DNA from: RPQJ01 sp052035645 | GTDB lineage: Bacteria; Pseudomonadota; Gammaproteobacteria; Steroidobacterales; Steroidobacteraceae | Reading direction: 5' to 3' | Length of the DNA: 64,000 nucleotides | Assembly (NCBI GenBank): GCA_052035645.1 | Contig: JBPOHK010000094.1 | Coordinates: 11,125-75,124 of the forward strand | In this document: positions 35,513-43,262 of the stretch, piece by piece | Position numbering within the stretch: the stretch's first letter is position 1 | Layout of the letters: every line of letters starts with the position of its first letter | The notes under the pieces: generated by a model | What the model saw: only the letters and a program-made list of their open reading frames with translations | Database searches by the model: none | Told to the model about the DNA's origin: nothing | Program-made: the position numbers and the translations under genes

Positions 35513-36669
35513 GCGGGCGAGCGGTGTGCGAGCGCGCTGAGTGAGGCGGTCGCGATCACCAGCAGCATCACCGCGCCGAACGGGAAGTCCCGCAGCAGGC
35601 CCGTCTCGGCCGCGGTCAGGAACAGCAGCACGGTGATGAGCCCGCGCGGCGCCACCCAGACCAGGCGCCGCGCGTGCCGCTGGCGCAGCAGCCACAGGAT
35701 CGCCGTGCGGGCGGGGTAGATCGCGCCGATGGCCACCACCATCACGGCCCAGGCACGCCAGTCCGACATGTGCGCGACGTCCGTCCAGTAGCCGAGCATC
35801 AGGAAGAAGAAGCTCTTGGTCGCGAAGGTCAGCTCGGCCACGAGGCCCTTGAATTCCGCGAGCGTGTCGTCGAATCCGTCGTGCACGATCCAGGCGAGGC
35901 GCTTGTCGCGAGTGAGCAGTTGCGTGTTGTTGAGCAGCAGGCCGCAGACCAGCACGACGATCAGCGGCGAGAGGTGCAGCGACTTGCCGATCGCGTAGAT
36001 CAGCGTGAGGGCCGCCAGCAGCGGCAGGAAGCGTACGTGCCCCTCGATGCGGCTGATGAGGTACAGCAGCCCGAGCGCGGCGATCACCGCGGCGGCGAGC
36101 GAGATCATGCCGCCGCCGAGCAGGCTCTCGAGGAAGGCGCCCGGCGAGCCGCGGGCCTGCAGCCAGGAATAGAACACCAGGATGCCCACGATGTCCGACA
36201 GCGAGCTTTCGTAGACCACGAACTCGCGCGCCTGCTCGGGCAGGCCGGCCGAATTCGGGATCGCCACGGCGCTCGAGATCACCGCGAAGGGCATCGCCGC
36301 CAGCGAGGCGATCGCCGGCGGCAGGCCGAGCGCATGCTGGAACATCAGCGTGAGCACGACGACGCAGACCACGAAGCCCGCGACGGCGGAGAACGAAGCC
36401 CGGGCGATCAGCCCGAGACGCTCGCGGCGCAGCGAGAGGTCGAGCGCGCCTTCCAGCACGATCAGGATCAGGCCGAAGGTGCCGATCGCGGGCAGCACCG
36501 GATCGACCCAGCGCAGGTGCAGGTCGAATCGCTCCATGACCTGCCGCGCGATCATGCCGGTGGCGACCAGCAGCACGACCGCGGGCAGCTTGGTCCGCCG
36601 CCCGAAGATGTCGAGCAGGTAGGCGAAGACCAGCAGCGCGGAGACCGCGAGGATCGCGGTGTTGGTCAT
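35476..36669 (-). CDS. Cation:proton antiporter (CPA family)
   Basis: A 397-residue integral membrane protein with about 11-12 hydrophobic segments and the CPA-type core: VISSAVAIPNSAG on one unwound helix and VVYESSLSDIVGILVF on the next. Classical NhaP-type proteins have GESLLND here, so the Asn-Asp pair is replaced by Ser-Asp (LSD), which may change ion selectivity. It exchanges Na+ or K+ for H+. It starts only 13 bases after the last hydrogenase accessory gene and could be read as the end of that operon. The 3' end overlaps the convergent DUF481 gene. Confidence 0.88.
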   Translation of the reverse strand: MTNTAILAVSALLVFAYLLDIFGRRTKLPAVVLLVATGMIARQVMERFDLHLRWVDPVLPAIGTFGLILIVLEGALDLSLRRERLGLIARASFSAVAGFVVCVVVLTLMFQHALGLPPAIASLAAMPFAVISSAVAIPNSAGLPEQAREFVVYESSLSDIVGILVFYSWLQARGSPGAFLESLLGGGMISLAAAVIAALGLLYLISRIEGHVRFLPLLAALTLIYAIGKSLHLSPLIVVLVCGLLLNNTQLLTRDKRLAWIVHDGFDDTLAEFKGLVAELTFATKSFFFLMLGYWTDVAHMSDWRAWAVMVVAIGAIYPARTAILWLLRQRHARRLVWVAPRGLITVLLFLTAAETGLLRDFPFGAVMLLVIATASLSALAHRSPAQKEKPSEVVSP

Positions 36670-36682
36670 CCGGCGGGCTCCC

Positions 36683-37345
36683 TCAGCCGCCCAGCAGTTG
36701 CCGTCGCGACACCGTCGGCCGCGGCTCGGGCTCGTCGACGCTGAACAGGCCGTCCGCGGCGGCCTGCGCCGCGAGCTGCGCCGCCTCGTGGTCGGTGAAC
36801 TCGCTCATGGTGGAGAACAGCGAGCAGTAGCCGATGAGGCCGAACTCCGGCAGGTCGTAGACCGTGAAGTCGTACGCTCCGGACGGGAAGGCGAGGCGGG
36901 CCTTGCCGCCGGCGACCCAGGTCGCGAGGTCCGCAGGCGAGGGGATCACCGTCAGGTTCATGAACCAGGGCGTGACCATCACGCCGGTGTGCCGGCCCTG
37001 CTCCTCGCGGAAGCCGACCGCCTCGACCGCCAGCGTCGGGTTGTAGATCGGCATGCCCTTCACCTTGAGGGCCGCGCGCCGGTAGGCGTTCGCGAGCCGC
37101 TGCACGGGCCCGTCGTCGGACGGCGCGGCGCTGCCGAGGACCATGAATTTCGACTTCTCGGCCGCGCAATTCGGGCAGGTCCAGGTGTCCGGGAGCAGGC
37201 GGAACGGCGTCCCGGGCGGGATCTGGTTCACCTCCTCGCCGAGCGCCGGGTCGTAGACCCACCAGCAGATGCCGCACTCGAGCCGCGTGTCGTCCGCGAT
37301 CTTCGAGCCGTCGCCGCCGTAGCTGCTCTCGAAGGCCCCGCTCAT
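36683..37345 (-). CDS. Rubredoxin-HybE fusion, hydrogenase assembly protein (HupI-HupJ)
   Basis: A 220-residue two-domain protein. Residues about 20-70 are a rubredoxin with the Fe-binding pairs CGIC and CPNC (CGICWWVYDPALGEE; DTWTCPNCAAEKSKF). Residues about 80-205 match the HybE/HupJ [NiFe]-hydrogenase assembly chaperone (MPIYNPTLAVEAVGF; GVMVTPWFMNLTV). In many bacteria these are separate genes (hupI/hoxR and hupJ/hoxT). The rubredoxin protects or completes FeS-cluster assembly of the small subunit under air, and HybE-like proteins help maturation or export. It overlaps the HyaF-like gene by 4 bases. Confidence 0.9.
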   Translation of the reverse strand: MSGAFESSYGGDGSKIADDTRLECGICWWVYDPALGEEVNQIPPGTPFRLLPDTWTCPNCAAEKSKFMVLGSAAPSDDGPVQRLANAYRRAALKVKGMPIYNPTLAVEAVGFREEQGRHTGVMVTPWFMNLTVIPSPADLATWVAGGKARLAFPSGAYDFTVYDLPEFGLIGYCSLFSTMSEFTDHEAAQLAAQAAADGLFSVDEPEPRPTVSRRQLLGG

Positions 37346-38196
37346 GACGCGAACGCCTCCAGGATCTCGGCGAGCCGGGCGGCGGAATCCTCGAAATCCT
37401 CCCGCGCCGCGATCACGGACACCGGCACGCCGCCGACCTCGAGCGTGTCGAGGATGACCTTGCCGAGGCCGTTGACGTACTGCACGGCCCAGACGTGCCG
37501 CAGGCCGGTCGCGAACACGCGCGAGCTGCCGTAGCCCCCCGAGCGGATGAACAGCGGCGCCTGGCCGAGCACCTCGGTCATCACCTCGGCGTCCGTCTCG
37601 GTGAGCGGCAGCAACGTGAAGTTGATGACGTGGTTCTCCTCGCCCGGCACGTACCGGCTCGAGCGGTCCTGCAACTCGGCCAGCAGGAACGGCGCGTTCA
37701 TCGCGCCGGGCGGCATCTGCTTCGGCACGTCGAGGCGTTCGCGGGTCATCTCCGCCGCGACCGTGAGGAACGGCTGCGGCACGGCGCCGACCTCGAGCCA
37801 CTCGTCGGTCACGCCGCCGGCGCCGCTGGCCTCGACCCGCCAGATGCCGGCCATCACCGACTCGACGACCCGGCAGAAGGACTCGCCCACGCCGACCTTC
37901 GCCCACACGTCGCCCTCGCCGAGGATGTCCGCGATGGCGGCCTTGCCGGCCTCGTCGAGGTCGCGCAGCGGGAACCGCGCCGGGGGGGCGGCGGGCTCGT
38001 CGATGCGGCGGCGCAGGTCCGCGATCACGTGGTGCAGCAGCGACCGCGCCTCGGTCGTGAGCTGCTCGGCCGCCATGGCCTGGCGCGCCGGGCGCACGAG
38101 GCCCGTCGGCATGCCGATGAGGCGCAGCTGGTCGTCGCCGCCCGGGGTCGCATCCTCGGGAACCTTCTTGTGCCAGACCAGGACGTGATCAGTCAT
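37342..38196 (-). CDS. hupH: Hydrogenase expression/formation protein, HyaF/HupH/HoxQ family
   Basis: A 284-residue cytoplasmic accessory protein. Its C-terminal half is the HupH domain (about 150-280; EVGAVPQPF, HVINFTLLPLTETD, WAVQYVNGLGKVILDTLEVG), which includes RSGGYGSSRVFAT. HupH-type proteins act with the HyaE-type partner in maturing the small subunit of uptake hydrogenases under oxygen. The ATG at 38196 gives MTDHVLVWHKK and overlaps the HyaE-like gene as ATGA; the longer frame upstream is a shadow. Confidence 0.92.
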   Translation of the reverse strand: MTDHVLVWHKKVPEDATPGGDDQLRLIGMPTGLVRPARQAMAAEQLTTEARSLLHHVIADLRRRIDEPAAPPARFPLRDLDEAGKAAIADILGEGDVWAKVGVGESFCRVVESVMAGIWRVEASGAGGVTDEWLEVGAVPQPFLTVAAEMTRERLDVPKQMPPGAMNAPFLLAELQDRSSRYVPGEENHVINFTLLPLTETDAEVMTEVLGQAPLFIRSGGYGSSRVFATGLRHVWAVQYVNGLGKVILDTLEVGGVPVSVIAAREDFEDSAARLAEILEAFAS

Positions 38197-38594
38197 GCGT
38201 TTCCTCCCAACGGGGCCTGCGCCGCGCCCTCGCCCGAGGCGAGCAGCCGGTCGCAGGCCTGCGCGAACACGGGCCAGTCGCGCATGCGCGCCACCAGCTC
38301 GAACGGCTCGCCGTCGCGCACGTACACGACGGCAGGCGTCACCACGACGCCGAAGCGGGTCATCAGGGCGGTCTCGTCGCGCCGGTCCACGAACCCGAGC
38401 CGCAGCCGGCCCTGGTAGCTCGTGAGCAGCTCGCGGACCACCACGGCGACGTCGAGGCCCTCGGGGCGCGCGTTCACGTCGCCGCTGAAGAAGAGCAGGG
38501 CGCGCGGGTTGCGCGCCAGGAACTCGTCGAGGTCGGCCTTGCGCACCACGTCGCAGGCGGGGTGCCCGGCCAGGGACTGCAGCACGTCGCTCAT
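38193..38594 (-). CDS. hupG: Thioredoxin-like hydrogenase accessory protein, HyaE/HupG/HoxO family
   Basis: A 133-residue thioredoxin-fold protein without the CxxC active site, typical of the HyaE family. Recognisable parts are ALLFFSGDVNARPEGLDVAVV and the cis-Pro region VVVTPAVVYVRDG. It is thought to chaperone the hydrogenase small subunit before Tat export. Start at 38594 (MSDVLQ) overlaps the protease gene as ATGA, and its stop overlaps hupH in the same way. Confidence 0.92.
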   Translation of the reverse strand: MSDVLQSLAGHPACDVVRKADLDEFLARNPRALLFFSGDVNARPEGLDVAVVVRELLTSYQGRLRLGFVDRRDETALMTRFGVVVTPAVVYVRDGEPFELVARMRDWPVFAQACDRLLASGEGAAQAPLGGNA

Positions 38595-39256
38595 CGGGCC
38601 TTCCCCTCGTCGCTCCTCGCCTCCGCCGCGGCACGGATCGCCAGGAAGCGCTCGTCGCCGACCCGGCACGCGACGTCGGCCGACGGCCGCTCGTCCTCGT
38701 AGCGGGAGCGCGCGAGCGCCGCGATCATCACGTCGCGGCTCTCGCCGGAGGTGCGGCGCCTGGCGGTGACGCCCCAGCGCGCCAGCTCCTCGAGGCCGAG
38801 CGCGAGCGCCGGCTCGACCTGCGCCTGCACGGCCGGCGTCAGGCTGCCGCCGTAGTCGGCCAGCTCGACCGGCTTGACGCCGACCACCGTGAAGTGCGCC
38901 GGCTTGTGGTTCAGCAGCTCGAGGCTGGCGAGGATGTCGCTCACCCCGACCTGGTGCAGGCTCATCTTGCTGGTGGTGAGGAGCGTCGGGATCTCGGCAT
39001 CGCGCGCCACGATCAGCGCGCCGGGCTCGCCGCGATGCGCGACGGCGTCGAACAGCAGCACGTGCGTGGCGTCGAGCAGCAGCGGCACCAGGGCGAGGCC
39101 CAGCGTGCCGCCGTCGAGCACCTCGATCTCGGGCGAGAAGTCCCAGCCGTTGCCGAGCGCCTCGACGCAGCGCACGCCGAAGCCCTCGTCGGCCCAGAGC
39201 AGGTTGCCGACGCCCAGCGCGACGATGCGGCGGGCGGTTTCCGGTTGATCTGTCAT
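38591..39256 (-). CDS. hupD: Hydrogenase maturation endopeptidase, HyaD/HupD/HoxM family
   Basis: A 221-residue peptidase that removes the C-terminal extension of the large subunit after nickel insertion. The family motif GVGNLLWADEGFGVRCVE carries the first nickel-binding acidic residue; LLFDAVAHRGEPG gives the second and SLHQVGVSDIL the His. It is longer than the roughly 160-residue minimum, with about 50 extra C-terminal residues. It is separated from the cytochrome b gene by 135 bases containing two large hairpins. Confidence 0.94.
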   Translation of the reverse strand: MTDQPETARRIVALGVGNLLWADEGFGVRCVEALGNGWDFSPEIEVLDGGTLGLALVPLLLDATHVLLFDAVAHRGEPGALIVARDAEIPTLLTTSKMSLHQVGVSDILASLELLNHKPAHFTVVGVKPVELADYGGSLTPAVQAQVEPALALGLEELARWGVTARRRTSGESRDVMIAALARSRYEDERPSADVACRVGDERFLAIRAAAEARSDEGKAR

Positions 39257-39303
39257 GGTCTGTCCGCCCCTCCGGGGCACGATTAGACGCGTTCCAAAAG
39301 TAT

Positions 39304-39356
39304 AACGGGACAGAGGGATTTCGGGGCGGAGGCGCCCCTCGTCCCGCTGTCCCGTT
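39304..39356 (-). terminator. Long hairpin in the hydrogenase operon between cytochrome b and hupD
   Basis: AACGGGACAG (39304-39313) pairs perfectly with CTGTCCCGTT (39347-39356). Inside, GGGA (39315-39318) pairs with TCCC (39342-39345) and GGGGCG (39323-39328) with CGCCCC (39333-39338). In the direction of the operon (minus) it is followed by ATACTTTTGG, a weak T-rich tail. It could attenuate transcription into the maturation genes or protect the upstream mRNA. Confidence 0.6.
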
Positions 39357-39357
39357 G

Positions 39358-39373
39358 GGCCCGGATCCGGGCC
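39358..39373. repeat. 16-base perfect palindrome after the cytochrome b gene
   Basis: GGCCCGGATCCGGGCC is self-complementary over all 16 bases. It starts 19 bases after the cytochrome b stop codon and directly precedes the longer hairpin at 39304-39356 in transcript order. It may be part of the same processing or attenuation structure. Confidence 0.55.
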
Positions 39374-39391
39374 GCGGATGTCAGCCCCGGC

Positions 39392-40129
39392 TCAGCGGTA
39401 GAACCTCCAGCCGTTCATCATCGCGCTGATCGTCGTCTGGCGCTGGGTCATGTCCTGGCGGATCGCCATGTACATGTGCACCATCGAGAACAGGATGATG
39501 ACCCACATGGCGCAGTGATGCACCGTGTGGACCGTCATCGAGTCGCCGAGCACGCCGAACACCCAGCCGAACGCCTTGTACCACGCGCTCTGGATGCCGG
39601 CGCCTTCCGCGAACAGGGCGAACCCCGTCAGCAGGAGCACGATCAGCGGCAGCAGGAACATGAAGAACATCGCGAAGTGCGCCAGGGGATTGTGCCCCAC
39701 GAAGTCCTTCGGTTTCTTCAGGAACGCGTAGACCAGCACGTCGTCCAGCAGCTCCTTGTACCACTGCGGCCGCCAGAACGGCACCCAGAAGATCTGCCGC
39801 GCGTGCCTGCCGCCGACGATGACGCGGTAGAGGCGCAGCAGGAAGCCCACGCCCAGGATCATGCCGGCGCTGAAGTGGATCGTGCGGATCCAGCCGAACA
39901 TGAAGTGGGACGCGGCCTCGCCGCCGACGGACGGCGGCGGGGAGCCGATGAAGTACCCGGTGATGGCCAGGACGATGATGCAGAGCATCGTCGTCCAGTG
40001 CCAGATGCGGGTCGCGGCGTCGTAGATGTAGATCGGCCCCGGAACCTCGCCCTCGGGCAGGATCGCCTGGCTGTAGGCGCCTTCCCGGACTCGGTTCTTG
40101 AGCGGTGTCGTCGGGAAATATTCCGCCAT
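39392..40129 (-). CDS. hupC: [NiFe]-hydrogenase b-type cytochrome subunit
   Basis: A 245-residue integral membrane diheme cytochrome b of the HyaC/HupC/HoxZ family. It anchors the hydrogenase dimer to the periplasmic face and passes electrons to quinone. Four hydrophobic segments are visible (about 47-65, 85-103, 145-170, 200-225). Likely heme ligands are the histidines in IWHWTTM, RTIHFSAGM and VHTVHHCAMW. It begins 12 bases after the large-subunit stop. Confidence 0.95.
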   Translation of the reverse strand: MAEYFPTTPLKNRVREGAYSQAILPEGEVPGPIYIYDAATRIWHWTTMLCIIVLAITGYFIGSPPPSVGGEAASHFMFGWIRTIHFSAGMILGVGFLLRLYRVIVGGRHARQIFWVPFWRPQWYKELLDDVLVYAFLKKPKDFVGHNPLAHFAMFFMFLLPLIVLLLTGFALFAEGAGIQSAWYKAFGWVFGVLGDSMTVHTVHHCAMWVIILFSMVHMYMAIRQDMTQRQTTISAMMNGWRFYR

Positions 40130-40141
40130 GGCAATACCCCT

Positions 40142-41935
40142 TTACCGGACCTTGACGCTCGTGACCTCGTTGCCGTCCATGTCCAGCACGTGCGTGGCGC
40201 AGGCCAGGCACGGGTCGAAACTGTGGATGGTGCGGATGATCTCGAGCGGAAGGTTCGGGTCGTGCATCGGCGTGTCGAGCAAGGCCGCTTCGTACGCGCC
40301 GATCTTGCCCTCCGGGTCGCGCGGGCTGGCGTTCCAGGTGGTCGGCACGATGCACTGGTAGTTCTTGATCTTCTTGTCTTCGATGTCGATCCAGTGACCG
40401 AGCGCGCCGCGCGGCGCCTCGACGAAGCCGTGGCCCTGCGCCTTCGGCTTCCAGGTGGAAGGCTCGAAGTTCGCCATGTTGGCCGTGGCCGTGTCGCCCG
40501 CCTTGATGTTGGCGATCAGGCGGTTGTACTCGTCCTTCAGCTTGTGCGCCGCCCAGCTGCACTCCAGGCCGCGGGCCGCCGTGCGGCCGAGCGTCGAGAA
40601 GAGCGCCGTGACCGGCACGCCGAGCTTGCCGAGCACCATGTCCACGGGCTCCTTGAACTCCGGGATGCCCTTGGCGTAGCCGATGACGTAGCGGGCGAGC
40701 GGTCCCACTTCCATCGCGTGGCCCTTCCAGCGCGGGCTCTTGACCCACGAGTACTTGGCCGACTCGTCGACCGCCTCGATCTTCGTCTTCGAGCCCTTGG
40801 CGTTGCCGATGTCGAAGTTCGGGTTGGTCTCGCCCTGGTACGGGTGCAGGCCCTTGGTCTCGTCGCCGTACTTGTACCAGCTGTGCGTCACGAACTCCTG
40901 GATCTCGTCGAGCTTGTCCAGGTCGATGTCCTGCACTTCGTTCAGGTTGCCGTCGACGATCGCGCCGCGCGGCAGCATCAGGTTGCCGGCGCTGTGGTCG
41001 TTGGCCTTGATCGGCAGGTCGCCGTAGGACATCAGGTACTTGGAGGACAGGCCGCCGCCGATCGACGCCCAGTCCTTGTAGAAGCCGGCGATCGCCAGCA
41101 GGTCCGGGATGTACACGTTGTCCACGAACTCGATCGAGCGGTCGATGATGCGCCCGACCATGTTCAGGCGTTCCATGTTGACCGCGCCGACGGCGCCCGT
41201 GTCGTTCAGGTTGATCGGGGACGGCACGCCGCCCACCAGCCAGTTCGGGTGCGGGTTGCGGCCGCCGAAGATGGTCTGGATCTTGACGATCTCCTTCTGG
41301 AAGTCGAGCGCCTCGAGGTAGTGCGCGACGGCCATCAGGTTCGCTTCGGGCGGCAGCTTGTAGGCCGGGTGGCCCCAGTAGCCGTTGCGGAACGGACCGA
41401 GCTGTCCCGACTCGACGAACTTCTTCAGCCGGTTCTGCAGGTCGCGGAAGTAGCCCGGCGAGGACAGCGGCCACGACGGCGAGACCGCCTGCGCGAGCTC
41501 GGAAGTCGCCTTCGGGTCGGCCGACAGCGCGCTGACCACGTCGACCCAGTCGAGGGCGTGCAGGTGGTAGAAGTGCACCAGGTGGTCGTGCGTGTACAGC
41601 GTCAGGTGCATGATGTTGCGGATGATGTTCGCGTTCTCGGGGATCTCGATCCCGAGCGCGTTCTCAACCGACCGCACCGAGGCCAGCGCGTGCACGCCCG
41701 TGCACACGCCGCAGATGCGCTGCACGAAGGCCCACGCGTCGCGCGGGTCGCGGCCGCGGAGGATGACCTCCAGGCCGCGCCACATCGTGCCCGTGGACAC
41801 GGCGTTGCGGATCACGTTCTTGTCGTCGACGTTCACCTCGATGCGGAGGTGTCCTTCGATGCGCGTGATCGGGTCGACGACCACGCGCTTGCCCGAGTTG
41901 TCGAGCTGGAAGCCATTGGGGGTTGCGATGCTCAT
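40142..41935 (-). CDS. hupL: [NiFe]-hydrogenase large subunit (group 1 uptake type)
   Basis: A 597-residue catalytic subunit that binds the Ni-Fe(CN)2CO centre and splits H2 in the periplasm. The N-terminal motif RICGVCTGVH provides C75 and C78; the C-terminal DPCLACATH provides C576 and C579, with H582. A 15-residue tail (583-597, VLDMDG...) after H582 is the extension removed by the HupD protease. It is closely similar to HoxG/HyaB. It lies 19 bases after the small-subunit gene. Confidence 0.97.
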   Translation of the reverse strand: MSIATPNGFQLDNSGKRVVVDPITRIEGHLRIEVNVDDKNVIRNAVSTGTMWRGLEVILRGRDPRDAWAFVQRICGVCTGVHALASVRSVENALGIEIPENANIIRNIMHLTLYTHDHLVHFYHLHALDWVDVVSALSADPKATSELAQAVSPSWPLSSPGYFRDLQNRLKKFVESGQLGPFRNGYWGHPAYKLPPEANLMAVAHYLEALDFQKEIVKIQTIFGGRNPHPNWLVGGVPSPINLNDTGAVGAVNMERLNMVGRIIDRSIEFVDNVYIPDLLAIAGFYKDWASIGGGLSSKYLMSYGDLPIKANDHSAGNLMLPRGAIVDGNLNEVQDIDLDKLDEIQEFVTHSWYKYGDETKGLHPYQGETNPNFDIGNAKGSKTKIEAVDESAKYSWVKSPRWKGHAMEVGPLARYVIGYAKGIPEFKEPVDMVLGKLGVPVTALFSTLGRTAARGLECSWAAHKLKDEYNRLIANIKAGDTATANMANFEPSTWKPKAQGHGFVEAPRGALGHWIDIEDKKIKNYQCIVPTTWNASPRDPEGKIGAYEAALLDTPMHDPNLPLEIIRTIHSFDPCLACATHVLDMDGNEVTSVKVR

Positions 41936-41954
41936 GGTTCAGTTCCTCGTTCGC

Positions 41955-43055
41955 TCAGGCGCTCTTGTCCGGCGACGCGCTGGGGCTGTTCGGTTTGACC
42001 TTGGCCTGGCGCAGGGCCGTGAGGCCCGCGTGCACCGCGATGCCGGCGCCGACGACCGCCGCCGCCGTGGCACCGACCTTGTCGGCCGTCGCTTCGGCGC
42101 CGATGTTCGGGAAGGTCTCGAGCCGCTTGTAGAAGGGCCCGTTGTCCCAGAAATCCGGCTCGGAGCAGCCCAGGCAGCCGTGGCCCGAGCCGATCGGGAA
42201 CGACACGCCCTCGTTCCAGCGCGTCGTGGAGCAGGCGTTGTACGTCGTCGGCCCGCGGCACCCCACCTTGTACAGGCAGTAGCCCGCGCGCGAGCCGTAG
42301 TCGTCGAACTGCTCGGCGAACTGGCCGGCGTCGAAGTGGCCGCGGCGATAGCACTTGTCGTGGATGCGCTGGCTGTAGAACATCAGCGGGCGGCCCTGGC
42401 GGTCGAGCGCCGGCAGCTGGCCGAACGTCACGTAGTACGTGATGACGCCGGTCATGACCTCGGCGATCGGCGGGCAGCCCGGCACCTTGATGATCGGCTT
42501 GCCGCTGATGACCTTGTGGATCGGCGTGGCCTGCGTCGGGTTCGGCTTCGCGGCCTGCACGCAGCCCCACGAGGCGCAGGAGCCCCAGGCGATGACCGCG
42601 GCGGAATCGGCGGCGACTTCCTTCAGGCGCTCGACGAACGGACGGCCGCCCGGGATGCAGAACGTGCCGTCGTTGCCGAGCGGCGGGTTGCCTTCGACGG
42701 CCAGGATGTACTGGCCCTTGTAGTCCCGCATGATGTCGTCGATGCACTGCTCGGCCTGGTGGCCGGCGGCCGCCATGATGGTGTCGTCGTAGTCGAGCGA
42801 CAGCATCGAGAGGATCACGTCCTTGGCGAGCGGGTGCGCGGAGCGGATGAAGCTCTCCGTGCAGCACGTGCACTCGAGGCCGTGCATCCACAGCACCGGC
42901 ACGCGCGGCTTCGTCTCCATCGCGTGGGCGATCTTCCCCGCGAAGGCCGGCGCGAGCCCGAGGGACGCGGCACTCAGTGAACAGAACTTCATGAAGTTGC
43001 GCCGGGACATTCCCTGGCGACGAATCAACTCGTAGAAAGTCTCTTGACGACCCAT
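41955..43055 (-). CDS. hupS: [NiFe]-hydrogenase small subunit with oxygen-tolerant cysteine pattern
   Basis: A 366-residue electron-transfer subunit with a Tat signal (SRRNFMKF at 17-24) and a C-terminal membrane helix (about 325-350). The proximal cluster region is ECTCCTE (C62, C64, C65) with SCASWGC (C160, C165) and C194. Standard enzymes lack the second cysteine of each motif; C64 and C165 match the two supernumerary cysteines that form the [4Fe-3S] cluster in the oxygen-tolerant Ralstonia HoxK and E. coli HyaA. Medial and distal cluster residues (HDKCYRRGHF, CLYKVGC, GHGCLGCSE) are present. The ATG at 43055 gives MGRQETFYEL; upstream residues are spurious. Confidence 0.97.
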   Translation of the reverse strand: MGRQETFYELIRRQGMSRRNFMKFCSLSAASLGLAPAFAGKIAHAMETKPRVPVLWMHGLECTCCTESFIRSAHPLAKDVILSMLSLDYDDTIMAAAGHQAEQCIDDIMRDYKGQYILAVEGNPPLGNDGTFCIPGGRPFVERLKEVAADSAAVIAWGSCASWGCVQAAKPNPTQATPIHKVISGKPIIKVPGCPPIAEVMTGVITYYVTFGQLPALDRQGRPLMFYSQRIHDKCYRRGHFDAGQFAEQFDDYGSRAGYCLYKVGCRGPTTYNACSTTRWNEGVSFPIGSGHGCLGCSEPDFWDNGPFYKRLETFPNIGAEATADKVGATAAAVVGAGIAVHAGLTALRQAKVKPNSPSASPDKSA

Positions 43056-43223
43056 GTCGCGCTCCCGTTGGTGATATCGAGTCGCCGGACCGTCTGGGTC
43101 GCGATCCGGGCCCTGGAAATGCAGGGCCGATCCTCTTCCCCGATGCGCCGAAGCGACAAGCGTATTACTACTTAACAAATGCAAGCATCGCGGCGGGATG
43201 CGTGCCGCGGCCCTTTTTTTGCA
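43056..43223 (-). promoter_or_regulatory. Leader and probable promoter region of the hydrogenase operon
   Basis: The region holds an AT-rich island (about 43162-43185) and an A7 tract on the operon strand (43214-43220). Reading the minus strand, GGCACGCATCCCGC (43206-43193) has the GG-N10-GC spacing of a sigma-54 promoter, with GGCACG matching the -24 box but CCGC rather than TTGC at -12. Sigma-54 control by HoxA/HupR-type activators is known for uptake hydrogenases, so this is a plausible but weak candidate. The ATG is preceded by GGGAGCG. Confidence 0.3.
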
Positions 43224-43250
43224 GAGCAATAAGGCCGCGCGAGGGCGGCC
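43224..43250 (-). terminator. Terminator-like hairpin after the propeller-like gene
   Basis: On the minus strand GGCCGC (43250-43245) pairs with GCGGCC (43238-43233) around a 6-base loop and is followed by TTATTGCTCT. It sits 13 bases after the stop codon at 43263 and separates that operon from the hydrogenase promoter region. Confidence 0.5.
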
Positions 43251-43262
43251 GCGACGCGCCGT

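Noticed and set aside
43189..43220. Plus-strand hairpin CGCGGC/GCCGCG followed by a T7 run
   Set aside because: It looks like a terminator for plus-strand transcription, but no plus-strand gene leads into it. On the functional strand the run is an A7 tract in the hydrogenase promoter region.
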